DNA of 64,000 nt from Desulfovibrio sp. A2 (GTDB taxonomy: Bacteria; Desulfobacterota; Desulfovibrionia; Desulfovibrionales; Desulfovibrionaceae): positions 1 to 64,000 of the forward strand of contig NZ_AGFG01000042.1 in assembly GCF_000226255.1 (NCBI RefSeq), read 5' to 3'. The notes under the pieces were generated by a model. It ran no database searches. It had not been told where the DNA came from and was given only the letters and a program-made list of their open reading frames with translations. Made by a program: the position numbers and the translations under genes. Below are positions 6,755-15,943 of the stretch, in pieces (position 1 is the stretch's first letter; each line of letters opens with the position of its first letter).

Positions 6755-7969
6755 ATGCCCGACCACAGCTTCGACTTCGACCACGCTCCCGACCGACGCA
6801 ACACCGGCAGCCTGAAATGGGACGACATGGGGCACATGTTCAACCTTTCGCCGGATGAAGCCGCCAAGGCCATCCCCCTGTGGGTGGCCGACATGGACTT
6901 TCCCTCGCCCCCGGCGGTGCGCGATGCCGTGTCACGGCTGGCCGACCACGGCGTGTTCGGCTACCCGGCGGATGGAACCGCCTGCCGCGAAGCCGTGTCC
7001 CACTGGCTGACCACCCGCCACGGCTGGACCGTGAACCCGCGCCACCTGCTGCCCCTGCCCACCGTGGTGGCCTCGCTGTGCCTGGCGGTGCGGCTGTTCA
7101 CACGGCCCGGCGACGGCGTGGTCATCCAGACGCCCATCTACCCGCCCTTCCGCGCGGCAGTGCAGGATGCGGGCTGCCGGGTGCTGGCCAACCCGCTGGC
7201 CCTCACCACGGATGCCGACGGCAATCCCTTTTACGAAATGGATTTCGACGCGCTGGATAAGGCCCTTGCCGACGGCGGACGCGGGGCCAAGGTGCTGCTG
7301 CTGTGCAGCCCGCACAACCCCGGCGGCCGGGTGTGGACCCGCGCGGAACTGACCCGCGTGGCCGAACTGTGCCTGAAGCACGGCACGCTCATGGTCAGCG
7401 ATGAAATCCACCACGACCTGCTGCTGCCCGGCCACGCGCACACCGTGCTGGCCAGCCTGTCGCCGGAGGTGGCCGAGCGCACCATCACCGCCGTGTCCGC
7501 CGCCAAGGCGTTCAACGTGCCCGGCGCTGGCCTGGCCCACGTGGTCATCGAGGACGACACCCTGCGCCGCACCTTTCGCGCGGAACTCACCGGCCTCGGC
7601 ATCCGCCACCCCAACATGTTCGGGCTGGCCACCACCGAGGCCGCCTGCCGCCACGGCGGCCCGTGGCTGGACACGCTGATGGCCTACATCGCGGGCAACG
7701 CCGCGCTGGTGCGCCACGTGCTGGGGCAGCGCCTGCCCGCCGTGCGCATCATGCAGCCGCAGGGCACGTACCTTTCGTGGGTGGATTTTCGCCCGCTGGG
7801 CCTTGCGGAGGCGGACCTGCTGCACCGCGTGCGCCACGAGGCGGGCGTGGTGCCCAGCCCCGGCTCCAGCTTCGGCCCGGAAGGCGAAGGCTGGCTGCGC
7901 CTGAACCTGGGCTGCCCGCGCGCCCTGCTGCGCACCGCGCTGATCCGCATGGCGGATGTGCTGGCCTAG
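6755..7969 (+). CDS. patB: PatB/MalY-type PLP-dependent C-S beta-lyase
   Basis: This 404-residue protein is a fold-type I PLP enzyme of the MalY/PatB group, which cleaves cystathionine or cysteine conjugates to a thiol, pyruvate and ammonia. Visible signatures are the N-terminal WDDMGHMF and PLWVADMDFPSP, LLCSPHNPGGRVW, VSDEIHHDL, and the PLP lysine in SAAKAFNVPGAG (K251). The start at 6755 was chosen because homology-like sequence begins there (MPDHSFDFD); upstream codons are not protein-like. No good Shine-Dalgarno is visible. It stands alone between terminator-like repeats. An aminotransferase activity cannot be excluded. Confidence 0.88.
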   Translation: MPDHSFDFDHAPDRRNTGSLKWDDMGHMFNLSPDEAAKAIPLWVADMDFPSPPAVRDAVSRLADHGVFGYPADGTACREAVSHWLTTRHGWTVNPRHLLPLPTVVASLCLAVRLFTRPGDGVVIQTPIYPPFRAAVQDAGCRVLANPLALTTDADGNPFYEMDFDALDKALADGGRGAKVLLLCSPHNPGGRVWTRAELTRVAELCLKHGTLMVSDEIHHDLLLPGHAHTVLASLSPEVAERTITAVSAAKAFNVPGAGLAHVVIEDDTLRRTFRAELTGLGIRHPNMFGLATTEAACRHGGPWLDTLMAYIAGNAALVRHVLGQRLPAVRIMQPQGTYLSWVDFRPLGLAEADLLHRVRHEAGVVPSPGSSFGPEGEGWLRLNLGCPRALLRTALIRMADVLA

Positions 7970-8022
7970 CAGGCTAACGAGCCTCGCCTGTGGTTCCCGC
8001 AGAACCTCCCCATCAATGCAAC

Positions 8023-8052
8023 GTCCCCCGTCACGCTAACGCGGCGGGGGAC
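8023..8052 (+). terminator. Hairpin after the PatB-type lyase gene
   Basis: GTCCCCCG (8023-8030) and CGGGGGAC (8045-8052) form an 8-bp perfect stem about 55 bases after the lyase stop. AATGAAAAAATTT follows, so the T-run is poor on the plus strand. Confidence 0.4.
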
Positions 8053-8057
8053 AATGA

Positions 8058-8117
8058 AAAAATTTGGGGGGGGAGGGGTTCGGGGAGGGAGACCCTTTTT
8101 AAAGGGTCCCCTCCCCG
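8058..8117 (-). terminator. Terminator-like dispersed repeat, copy 2
   Basis: Read on the minus strand, a hairpin with arms GGGGAGGGGACCCTTT and AGGGTCTCCCTCCCC (8082-8116) is followed by a C-rich stretch and AAATTTTTTC. It sits just past the end of the peptide-transporter operon and probably terminates it. Sequence and layout match copy 1 at 6359-6420. Confidence 0.7.
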
Positions 8118-8145
8118 AATTCATCTACAAAACATACATTGCCCG

Positions 8146-9165
8146 CTAAATCCGCCCTTCCTCCACGCCGTGGCAGGCCACCAGCGCGCCGCCCTCAAGC
8201 TGGCGGGCCTTGGGCACCTCGCGCATGCAACGTTCGTTGGCGTGCGGACAGCGGCCGTGGAACACGCAGCCAGAGGGCAGGTTGATGGGAGTGGGCACGT
8301 CGCCGGAAAGCTTGATGTGCGCGGCGGCCTTGCCGCCGATGCGCGGAATGGCCGACAGCAGGGCCTGGGTGTACGGATGGCGCGGGGTGCCGAACAGGTC
8401 TGCGGCGTCGGCCAGTTCGCACAGGCTGCCCAGGTACATCACGGCCACGCGGTTGGAGATGTGCTCCACCACCGAAAGGTCGTGGCTGATGAACAGGTAG
8501 GTCAGGTTGCGCTTCTCCTGCATGTCCATCATCAGGTTCAGCACCTGCGCCTGAATGGACACGTCCAGCGCCGAGATGGGCTCGTCGGCCACGATGAACT
8601 CGGGGTCCACCACCAGGGCGCGGGCGATGGAGATGCGCTGGCGCTGCCCGCCGGAGAATTCGTGCGGGTAGCGCACGCCCCACAGCGGGTTCACGCCCAC
8701 CTGCTCCATGACGTCGGCCACACGGGTGCGCACGTCGGCGTCGGAGATGCCGGGGTTGTGGAAACGCACCGGCTCTTCCAGTATCTCGCGCACCTTCATG
8801 CGCGGGTTCAGCGAGGCGTAGGGGTCCTGAAAAACCATCTGCATGCGGGTGCGGTAGGGCAGCATGCCGTTGTCGCTCAGGTTGTCGATGCGCTCGCCCC
8901 GGTACTGGATTTCGCCGCCGGTGGCCCGGTACAGGCCGATGACGGTGCGCGCCAGGGTGGACTTGCCGCAGCCCGACTCGCCCACCACGCTCAGGGTCTC
9001 GCCCGGCAGGATGTCGAAGCTCACGTCGTTGACGGCATGCACCACGGTGCGCTTGCGGGTGATGCGGCCGCCGGACAGGCGCAGCTGGTCCAGCAGCCCG
9101 CCGGAGATGTCGAAATGCTTGACGACGTTGCGCAGCGAAAGCAGTGCGGTGTTCTGGTTGGTCAT
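8146..9165 (-). CDS. dppF: Peptide ABC transporter ATP-binding protein (DppF/OppF type)
   Basis: This 339-residue cytoplasmic ATPase is one of the two that power peptide import. Walker A is GESGCGKST, the signature is FSGGQRQRISIARAL, and Walker B is FIVADEPISALD. The C-terminal oligopeptide-transporter extension carries cysteines and histidines (GCVFHGRCPHA...RC), which in some relatives hold an iron-sulfur cluster. It is the last gene of a five-gene minus-strand operon, 13 bases after dppD. A GC-rich AAGGGGGA lies before the ATG. Confidence 0.93.
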   Translation of the reverse strand: MTNQNTALLSLRNVVKHFDISGGLLDQLRLSGGRITRKRTVVHAVNDVSFDILPGETLSVVGESGCGKSTLARTVIGLYRATGGEIQYRGERIDNLSDNGMLPYRTRMQMVFQDPYASLNPRMKVREILEEPVRFHNPGISDADVRTRVADVMEQVGVNPLWGVRYPHEFSGGQRQRISIARALVVDPEFIVADEPISALDVSIQAQVLNLMMDMQEKRNLTYLFISHDLSVVEHISNRVAVMYLGSLCELADAADLFGTPRHPYTQALLSAIPRIGGKAAAHIKLSGDVPTPINLPSGCVFHGRCPHANERCMREVPKARQLEGGALVACHGVEEGRI

Positions 9166-9178
9166 TCCGGCGTCCCCC

Positions 9179-10180
9179 TTAGGCTACCATATGGCAGGCC
9201 GCCAGACGGCCATCACTCTTCACTTCGAGCAGCGGCCGGGTGGTGGTGCACACGGTTTCGCACAGCTCGCAGCGGTTGTTGAACGGACAGCCGCGCGGCA
9301 CGTCGGAAAGGCTGGGCATGCTGCCCGGAATCTGGTTCAGGCGGCGGCGCACGCGCGGCGCGGCCACGGTCTCCAGACCGCACACGGCCTTGTCCGCACA
9401 CTGCGGCAGCGCGCCCAGAAGGCCGCGCGTGTAGGGGTGCAGCGGTTCGCCCACCACCTTGGCGGTGTCGCCCATTTCCACGATGCCGCCCGCGTACATC
9501 ACCGCTATCTTCTGGGTAACCTGGGAAACCACGCCAAGGTCGTGGGTGATCAGGATGAGGCCCATGTCCTCCGACTGGCACAGCTCCAGCAACAGATCCA
9601 TGATCTCGGCCTGGATGGTCACGTCCAAGGCGGTGGTGGGCTCGTCGGCGATGATCAGCGACGGGGACGTCAGCAGGGCGATGGCGATGACGATGCGCTG
9701 GCGCATGCCGCCCGAGAATTCATGCGGGTACTGGCCAAGGCGGCGTTCCGGCGAGGGAATGTAGACCTTGCGCAGCTTGTCCAGGGCAATGGCCTCGGCT
9801 TCCTTGCGGGTCACCTTCATGTGGGCGCGGATGGTCTCGATCATCTGCGTGCCCACGGTCAGCACCGGGTTCAGGGTCATCATGGGATCCTGAAAGATCA
9901 TGCTGATGCGGTTGCCCCGGATGTCGCGCAGGGTTTCCGCGTCGGCCTTGGTCAGGTCCTTGCCCTCGAACAGCACGGAGCCGCCCGCGATGAAGCCGGG
10001 CTTGGACACCAGGTTCAGGATGGAGAACCCGGTGACGGACTTGCCCGCGCCCGATTCGCCCACAAGGCCCAGGCGCTCGCCCTTGCCCAGGGTGAACGAG
10101 GCGTCGTTGACGGCGGTGAGCGCGGTGTCGCGCAGCGCGAACTTGACGGTGAGGTTGGATACGTCGAGCAGCGGTTGCAT
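9179..10180 (-). CDS. dppD: Peptide ABC transporter ATP-binding protein (DppD/OppD type)
   Basis: This 333-residue partner ATPase has Walker A GESGAGKSV, signature FSGGMRQRIVIAIAL and Walker B LIIADEPTTALD. The C-terminal extension has the same cysteine pattern (GCPFNNRCELCETVC) as the DppF-type protein. Two different ATPases in tandem are typical of Opp/Dpp importers. It starts 3 bases after the permease stop, with AAGGA before the ATG. Confidence 0.93.
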   Translation of the reverse strand: MQPLLDVSNLTVKFALRDTALTAVNDASFTLGKGERLGLVGESGAGKSVTGFSILNLVSKPGFIAGGSVLFEGKDLTKADAETLRDIRGNRISMIFQDPMMTLNPVLTVGTQMIETIRAHMKVTRKEAEAIALDKLRKVYIPSPERRLGQYPHEFSGGMRQRIVIAIALLTSPSLIIADEPTTALDVTIQAEIMDLLLELCQSEDMGLILITHDLGVVSQVTQKIAVMYAGGIVEMGDTAKVVGEPLHPYTRGLLGALPQCADKAVCGLETVAAPRVRRRLNQIPGSMPSLSDVPRGCPFNNRCELCETVCTTTRPLLEVKSDGRLAACHMVA

Positions 10181-10183
10181 GGG

Positions 10184-11104
10184 CTAGTCCTTGTACAGCT
10201 TGGGATTCAGGAAGTCCCGCAGCCAGTCGCCAAGCAGGTTGATGGACAGCACCAGCAGAATCAGCACCACGCCCGGAAACAGCGTTATCCACCAACTGCC
10301 GCTGAAGAAGTACTGAAAGCCCGACTTGATCAGCGAGCCCAGCGAAGGCTTGGTCACCGGCATGCCCAGGCCCAGGAACGACAGCGCCGCCTCGCTCATG
10401 ATGGCGTTGGCCACCTGCACGGTGGAAATGACCAGCACCGGGGTGAGCGTGTTGGGCAGAATGTGCCGCCACATGATGCGGAAGGGCTTGAGCCCTATGA
10501 CCCGCGCCGCCTCCACGTATTCCTTCTTCTTCTCCGCCAGCACGGATGCGCGCACGGTGCGCGCGTACTGCGGCCATTCCGCAAGGCCGATGACCAGCAC
10601 CAGGAAGGGCACGGCCACCTGCTCGTAGCGGCCCACGCCAAAGGTCATCTGCACGATGGCCCCCAGGAAGATGGCCACCATGTATGACGAGAACGACAGC
10701 TGCACGTCGGCGATGCGCATCAGGATGTTGTCCAGCCTGCGGCTGCCGTAGCCGGACAGCAGGCCCACCATGATGCCGATGCACGCCTGCATGGCCACCG
10801 CGCCCACGCCGATCAGCAGGGACACGCGCATGCCATACAAAATGGCCGAAAACAGGTCGCGCCCCTGGTTGTCGGTGCCCAGCAGGAATTCCGGATTGCC
10901 GCCATCCTTCCACAGGGGGGGCGTTTCCGCGTCCATGATGTCGATGTTGGCCCCGTCGAACGGGTTGTGCGGGGCAATGACCGGGGCCAGCAGGGCCGAT
11001 GCGGCCAGAATGACGAACAGGGCGAAGCTGGTCACCGCCACCGGGTCGCGCAGGAAGGAATACAGGAAGTACGACTGGCGGAACCGCCGCAGAAGACCGG
11101 CCAT
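10184..11104 (-). CDS. dppC: Peptide ABC transporter permease (DppC/OppC type)
   Basis: This 306-residue inner-membrane permease has about six hydrophobic segments. The first (SFALFVILAASALLAPVIAP) is the usual N-terminal anchor of this family. The coupling-loop motif that contacts the ATPases is seen as EAARVIGLKPFRIMWRHILP. A periplasmic stretch with NPFDGANID and LLGTDNQGRDLFS is typical of DppC. GGAGGAAG precedes the ATG, and only one base separates it from dppB, so the two are translated together. Confidence 0.93.
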   Translation of the reverse strand: MAGLLRRFRQSYFLYSFLRDPVAVTSFALFVILAASALLAPVIAPHNPFDGANIDIMDAETPPLWKDGGNPEFLLGTDNQGRDLFSAILYGMRVSLLIGVGAVAMQACIGIMVGLLSGYGSRRLDNILMRIADVQLSFSSYMVAIFLGAIVQMTFGVGRYEQVAVPFLVLVIGLAEWPQYARTVRASVLAEKKKEYVEAARVIGLKPFRIMWRHILPNTLTPVLVISTVQVANAIMSEAALSFLGLGMPVTKPSLGSLIKSGFQYFFSGSWWITLFPGVVLILLVLSINLLGDWLRDFLNPKLYKD

Positions 11105-11105
11105 G

Positions 11106-12083
11106 CTACTTCCTCCCCGCTATGCGGACCATGGGGTTCACGAAGCCGTAGATCAGGTCCACCACCGTGTTCACGGTGACGAACACGGCCCCGACAAAGA
11201 TCAGGTAGGCCACCAGCAGCGCCGTGTCGGCGCGTTCCACGGCCTCCACGAACATGAAGCCCATGCCCTGCCACTGGAACACCGTCTCGGTCAGGATGGT
11301 GAAGGCGATCATGATGCCAAGCTGCACGCCCCCCACGGTGATGACCGGCAGAAGGGTGTTCTTGAAGGCGTGTACCATCACCACGCGCCATTCGGGCAGG
11401 CCCTTGGCCCGCGCGAACTTCACGTACTCGGTCTCCAGCGCCTCCTTCATCTCGGCGCGGATCAGCCGGATGAACAGCGGCAGCATGATGGACGACAGGG
11501 CGATGGAGGGCAGGATGATGTGCTTGAAATTGGGCCAGGTGGTCAGCACCGACGTCCACCCCGGGAATATCTCCACCGGGTTGCCGCGCCCGAACGAGGG
11601 CAGCCAGCCAAGGTGCACCGAAAAGATGTAGATCATGAAGATGGCCGTCAGGAACACCGGCACCGAAACCCCCACGATGCTGATGCCCATGAACAGGCGC
11701 GACAGCACCGAGCGCGGGCGGCACGCGGAATACACGCCCACCGGCACGGAGATCAGCACGATGATGCACTGGGCCACGAAGACCAGTTCCAGCGTGGCCG
11801 GGGCCTTGGCCAGGATCACGTCCAGCGCGGGCTTGCGGTAGAAGTACGAGGTGCCCAGGTCGCCCTGCACGGCGTTCTTGGTGAAACGCGCCCACTGGAC
11901 CAGGTACGGATCGTTCAGGCCCAGCTTTTCGCGCAGGGCCTCGCGTTCCTTGACGGATACGGACACGCCCACCATCTCGCGCGTGGGGTCGCCGACGGAC
12001 TGCTTGATGGCGAACCCGATGAAGCTGATGATGAACATGACCAGCAGGGCTTGCGCCACCCTGCGGATGATGAATGCGAACAT
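11106..12083 (-). CDS. dppB: Peptide ABC transporter permease (DppB/OppB type)
   Basis: This 325-residue inner-membrane permease begins MFAFIIRRVAQALLVMFII, a standard DppB first helix. The coupling motif appears as EYVKFARAKGLPEWRVVMVH. The start at 12083 is set by that N-terminus; the frame stays open upstream but encodes non-protein-like arginine- and proline-rich sequence. Only a weak ribosome site (GAG) is visible. A 520-base gap with a terminator hairpin separates it from the upstream binding-protein gene, so permease levels are probably lower than those of the binding protein. Confidence 0.92.
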   Translation of the reverse strand: MFAFIIRRVAQALLVMFIISFIGFAIKQSVGDPTREMVGVSVSVKEREALREKLGLNDPYLVQWARFTKNAVQGDLGTSYFYRKPALDVILAKAPATLELVFVAQCIIVLISVPVGVYSACRPRSVLSRLFMGISIVGVSVPVFLTAIFMIYIFSVHLGWLPSFGRGNPVEIFPGWTSVLTTWPNFKHIILPSIALSSIMLPLFIRLIRAEMKEALETEYVKFARAKGLPEWRVVMVHAFKNTLLPVITVGGVQLGIMIAFTILTETVFQWQGMGFMFVEAVERADTALLVAYLIFVGAVFVTVNTVVDLIYGFVNPMVRIAGRK

Positions 12084-12605
12084 GTGCGTCTCGTTGCCGG
12101 TTTCGGCGTTGCTGGTTGCCGCGGTGCCGGGGCCGCGCGTCCTTCCCCACACAGTGCCGCCCCGCACGGTACGGGAACGAGGACGGAGTGACGGCGGCAG
12201 CGCCAGCGCGCACGGGCCGAGTGCGTGCGAGCGTCCCGGCCGGGGGGGGTGCCCCAAAGCCCCCTGCGGAGCAGGGGCGGCGGGACCGCAGGCTGCGGCC
12301 ACGAAAGCGCGATGGCGCGAAACGGCGTGCGCGGCGTTATCCGCAACCCGGCCACGATGGCGCACCGTGCTCCGGTGGACCTGCGGGAAACGCCCGCCGC
12401 GCGTCCGGCATGGCCTGGCGAAAAGCCCGGCGCAACGCCGAAAGGCGGGGGCTGCGGAATGCCGCGCGTCGGTAACGGGGTGAACCCCGCCCGGTGGGCT
12501 ACAAAATTTTGGCGGGGCAGGCAAGGGTTGTTCCCCTGCCCGCCCGTCTTCACAAAACCGTCGAAAAGGCGCGGAGGCATGCTAACCATCCGCGCCCGTT
12601 AGTCA
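12084..12605 (-). other. Gap between binding-protein and permease genes
   Basis: No gene is supported here. The region holds a minus-strand terminator-type hairpin at 12511-12544, listed separately. Otherwise it is GC-rich sequence in which no promoter was recognised. Confidence 0.45.
12511..12544 (-). terminator. Intra-operon terminator/attenuator after dppA
   Basis: GGCGGGGCAGG (12511-12521) pairs with CCTGCCCGCC (12535-12544) with one bulged base. On the minus strand the stem is followed by AAAATTTTG. It lies between the binding-protein gene and dppB, where partial termination commonly yields excess binding protein over permease. Confidence 0.6.
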
Positions 12606-14168
12606 TTACTGCATCACGAGGTCGCCAAAGTAGGGGAAGTCTTGCACGTTGATGATCGCCTTGGCGTTCTTCACCGTCTTGCGGGCAGCCCACGACAGCG
12701 GCTCCATGTGCAGCGGCACGAAGGCGGCCTCGTCATAGGCCAGCTTTTCGGATTCCTGCAGCACGGCGTCACGCTTCTTGGGATCGGTGGTGCGGTTGGC
12801 TTCCTCGATCAGCGCGTCGTACTTCTTGTTGCAGTAGTTGCCGCTGTTGTACTGGCCCATGCCGGTGTCCTTGTTGGCGCACATCAGCAGGTATTCGCCG
12901 TAGTTGGCGGTGTCTTCGGTGTCCGGATGCCAGCCGATCATCTGGATGTCGGCCACCTGGGCGTCGTACTCATCCCAGTACTGGGCCTTGGGCATGGTCT
13001 TCAGGTTCACCTTGATGCCGATCTTGGCCATCATGGAAACGAAGGCCTGGGCCACCTTTTCGTCGTTCACGTAGCGGTTGTTGGGCGCAATCATGGTCAG
13101 CTCGAAGCCCTTTTCGTAGCCCGCTTCCTTCATCAGCTTCTGGGCCTTGGCCAGGTCGAAGCGGGGCTTCAGGTCGGCGATGTAGCCGGGGTAGCCCTTG
13201 GGGGCCTGCTGATGGGTGACCACGGTGTAGCCCTTCATGATCTTGGCCACGATGCCCGCATGGTCGGTGGCGGCGATGATGGCTTCACGCACCTTGGGAT
13301 TGGCCAGGGCGGGGTTGCGCTTCTGGTTCATCTGGAAGGTGATGATGCGGGTGCTGGCCATGGTGATCAGCTCGACGTCGGGGTTCTTGGCGAGCTGGTC
13401 GTAGTCCTGCACGGGCACGGGGGTGATGAAGTCCACGTCGCCCTTCAGGATGGCGGCCACGCGGGTGGCTTCGTTCTTGATGGGGGTGAGCTCGATGGTG
13501 TCGACGTTGCCGCGCTTGCCCCAGTAGTTGGGGTTGGCCTTCAGCACCAGCTTCACGCCGTGCTCGCGCTGCGCCACCATGAACGGGCCGGTGCCCGAGG
13601 CGTTCTCGTTGGCGAAGGAAGGACCGTTCTTCACCACGGCGCCCTTGGGCTGGCCCGCGGCGTCGGTGCCGGTGTAGAACTTGGAGTCCATGGGGAAGAT
13701 GTAGGTGGCCAGGTTCATCACCAAGCCGTAGGGCTCGGTGGTGATGATGTCGATGGTGTTGTCGTCGACAACCTTGGGCTCGGCAAACTTGACGTACAGG
13801 CCCTTGAAGTCGGGGGATTCCTTCAGGCGCTTGATGGTCCAGGCCACGTCGGCGGCGGTGAGCGGGTTGCCGCTATGGAACTTCACGCCCTTGCGCAAGT
13901 GGAAGCGCATGGTGGTGGGGTTGACCTGTTCCCACTTCTCGGCCAGGCGCGGTTCGAACTTCATGTCCTGGGTCCAGCGCACCAGGGGATCGAACACCCA
14001 GTGCGAGTAGGCCAGCATGGGGCCGGAAAGCTGCATGTGCGGGTCGAGCGATTCAGGGTCGGACGAGATGCCGACGCGGAAGGTCTTGCCTTCGGCGGCT
14101 TCGGCCTTGGGGCCGAACGCCAGCACGGCCGCCAACATCATCATGAGCAGTACGATGGTCCGTTTCAT
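12606..14168 (-). CDS. dppA: Peptide ABC transporter periplasmic solute-binding protein
   Basis: This 520-residue family 5 extracellular solute-binding protein captures di- or oligopeptides in the periplasm. A signal peptide is clear (MKRTIVLLMMMLAAVLAFG, with cleavage after AEA near residue 24). The mature protein starts GKTFRVGISSDPESLDPH, the standard family opening, and later shows VRWTQDMKFEPRLAEKW and VKFHSGNPLTAADVAW. GGAGGT lies 6 bases before the ATG. It is first in the operon. Ligand class (dipeptide, oligopeptide or nickel) cannot be set from sequence alone. Confidence 0.93.
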   Translation of the reverse strand: MKRTIVLLMMMLAAVLAFGPKAEAAEGKTFRVGISSDPESLDPHMQLSGPMLAYSHWVFDPLVRWTQDMKFEPRLAEKWEQVNPTTMRFHLRKGVKFHSGNPLTAADVAWTIKRLKESPDFKGLYVKFAEPKVVDDNTIDIITTEPYGLVMNLATYIFPMDSKFYTGTDAAGQPKGAVVKNGPSFANENASGTGPFMVAQREHGVKLVLKANPNYWGKRGNVDTIELTPIKNEATRVAAILKGDVDFITPVPVQDYDQLAKNPDVELITMASTRIITFQMNQKRNPALANPKVREAIIAATDHAGIVAKIMKGYTVVTHQQAPKGYPGYIADLKPRFDLAKAQKLMKEAGYEKGFELTMIAPNNRYVNDEKVAQAFVSMMAKIGIKVNLKTMPKAQYWDEYDAQVADIQMIGWHPDTEDTANYGEYLLMCANKDTGMGQYNSGNYCNKKYDALIEEANRTTDPKKRDAVLQESEKLAYDEAAFVPLHMEPLSWAARKTVKNAKAIINVQDFPYFGDLVMQ

Positions 14169-14285
14169 CCAGTACCTCCAGCGGTTGTTGATGCAATGAC
14201 GCCGCGCGGGGCCGGGTACGGCTCGTCCCGTGGCCGTAAGTCCGACGCCGCCGACGCGTTGTCCGATGCATGAGACCGACAGTCC

Positions 14286-14314
14286 TGTAGACCATCCGGC
14301 GGCTGGTGCGTCAA
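14286..14314 (-). promoter_or_regulatory. Candidate promoter of the peptide-transporter operon
   Basis: On the minus strand, TTGACG (14314-14309) and TCTACA (14291-14286) are 17 bases apart, about 120 bases before the dppA start. The -35 matches five of six consensus bases; the -10 is weak. Nothing else was recognised in the 14169-14487 gap. Confidence 0.3.
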
Positions 14315-14487
14315 GACGCGGGCCGTGCGAATATTGTCAAATCGCGCTACGCAAATGTACCGTGAAATCAGCGTGTAGGCGCGACGGCGCGGCGCCTGCC
14401 CCGCCCGGCGGGCGCAAAGGCCGTTGGGCGCAGACATGGCGGGCGCTGGCGTGATGAACGCGAGGGGCAGGAAAACGGAGCGGCCTG

Positions 14488-15480
14488 CTACTGGGCGCGC
14501 ACCTTGCGCATATACTCCATGTACACGGCATTCACCCACTGGGCCAGGCGGTACACGCCGTCGCGCACGGGCAGCCAGGTCACCATGCCGTCGGCGTCCG
14601 GCTTGCCCTCGAACTGAAACTCCAGCCCCACGTCCACCCCGCCGGGCAGGCTGCCCGCAGACTGCATGCGGGTGGAAACCTCGGCCTTCAGCAGCAGGTC
14701 CAGGGGCTGGTGCGCGCCGCCCGGCCAGTGCAGGATGGTGCGCAGCACCACCCGGTCGCCCCGGTTCAGCAAGCCCGTTTCCGGCCCTTCGCCCGCGCGG
14801 GGGGCGATGCAGGCGCGCAGGCCCCCGGCGGAAACGTCCACCAAGTAGGGTTGCGCGTCATTTGCAGGCAAGGAACCGGGGGCAGGAACGCTTGCGGGGG
14901 CAGGCGCATCGCCCCCCGCAGTTCCCGCCCCCGCCCCGCCGGGCACGGGGGGTTCCGCGCCCAGCGGCCCCTGGGCCGCCACCCCGCCGATGCGCAGGTA
15001 GCCGTCCAGCGCGGCCAGGGGCAGGGGGCCTTCGTCGGGCGACTGGTCGCGCCGCATCTCCAGCATGCCCACCAGTTCCGGCACCGGGCGCACCCGCACG
15101 CTGCGGCGGCGCTGGCCCGACTCGATGGCGGCGGGCTTTTCCAGTTCCACGATCAGCCCCGTGGACAGGGCGCGGATGTCGAGGATGCGCGAGGCGAACA
15201 TGTAGTGCTGTTCGGTGCGCTGGGGGGCCATGGCCACGATGCGGAAATAGCACTCCACCACCTGGCCCTTCCATGCCGCGGAAAGCCGCACCCCGGTCGA
15301 CATGTCGATGAGCAGGGTGGGCCCCTCGCACGATTCGATGAGCCCCGGCAGCGAATGCTGTTTGCCGTCGCGGGTGCGCACCACCACGTAGAACCGCGCG
15401 CGGCGGTCGGCCGCCAGGCGCAGTTGCCGGTACACCAGGTTCGCCGCGTGTTCCTCGTCCTTCTTTCCGAACAATGCCAT
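14488..15480 (-). CDS. YcgR-like PilZ-domain protein (c-di-GMP receptor)
   Basis: The 330-residue cytoplasmic protein has an N-terminal domain of the PilZN/YcgR type (about residues 20-120, with SLPGLIESCEGPTLLIDMS). A C-terminal PilZ domain follows, with the c-di-GMP-binding motifs RRRSVRVRP (RxxxR) and DVSAGGLR. A low-complexity Ala/Gly/Pro insert separates these two motifs. Such proteins change flagellar motor or exopolysaccharide output in response to c-di-GMP. AGGAG stands 6 bases before the ATG at 15480. It lies next to the large glycan locus, but on the other strand. Confidence 0.82.
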   Translation of the reverse strand: MALFGKKDEEHAANLVYRQLRLAADRRARFYVVVRTRDGKQHSLPGLIESCEGPTLLIDMSTGVRLSAAWKGQVVECYFRIVAMAPQRTEQHYMFASRILDIRALSTGLIVELEKPAAIESGQRRRSVRVRPVPELVGMLEMRRDQSPDEGPLPLAALDGYLRIGGVAAQGPLGAEPPVPGGAGAGTAGGDAPAPASVPAPGSLPANDAQPYLVDVSAGGLRACIAPRAGEGPETGLLNRGDRVVLRTILHWPGGAHQPLDLLLKAEVSTRMQSAGSLPGGVDVGLEFQFEGKPDADGMVTWLPVRDGVYRLAQWVNAVYMEYMRKVRAQ

Positions 15481-15875
15481 TGATGCTCCTGCGGCATGCC
15501 TCTGGCGCGGCATGCCCCGCATGGTCGTGCGTCTGCGTTGCGCGCGGCGGCCTGTGCTCCCCCGAGCGGACCATGACGGTCCGTGCGCCGCGCGTTTTTG
15601 AGCACTGCCCCGGAAGGGCCGATGCGTCAAGGGCAACCGGGGCCGGGGCCGCCCGCAAGCGGCAACCGCGCGCGGCCCATCGCCCCTGCCCCCCCCAATC
15701 GTTCCCCAGTCATTCCCTGTCGCCCGCAGAATCCCCGCAACAACGCCGCCCCCTTCCCTACCCGGGCGGCACGACGACGCGGTGACGGCCTCCCCATCCC
15801 CCCTTCGCAAGCCCCCGCGCGCATGGCGATATTTTCCGCCAGGCCGCGCCAGCCGTGAATTTCACGCCGCCCCGC

Positions 15876-15905
15876 TTGACACATCCCCCCCCGGCCTGCC
15901 ACAAT
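15876..15905 (+). promoter_or_regulatory. Promoter at the start of the glycan locus
   Basis: A consensus TTGACA (15876-15881) and CACAAT (15900-15905) are 18 bases apart, about 40 bases before the regulator gene. An AT-rich stretch with AATCG/CGATT arms follows. The upstream gap 15481-15875 shows no gene. Confidence 0.5.
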
Positions 15906-15943
15906 CGATCATAAACATACTGAACGATTTTTTCGGGGGCCCC

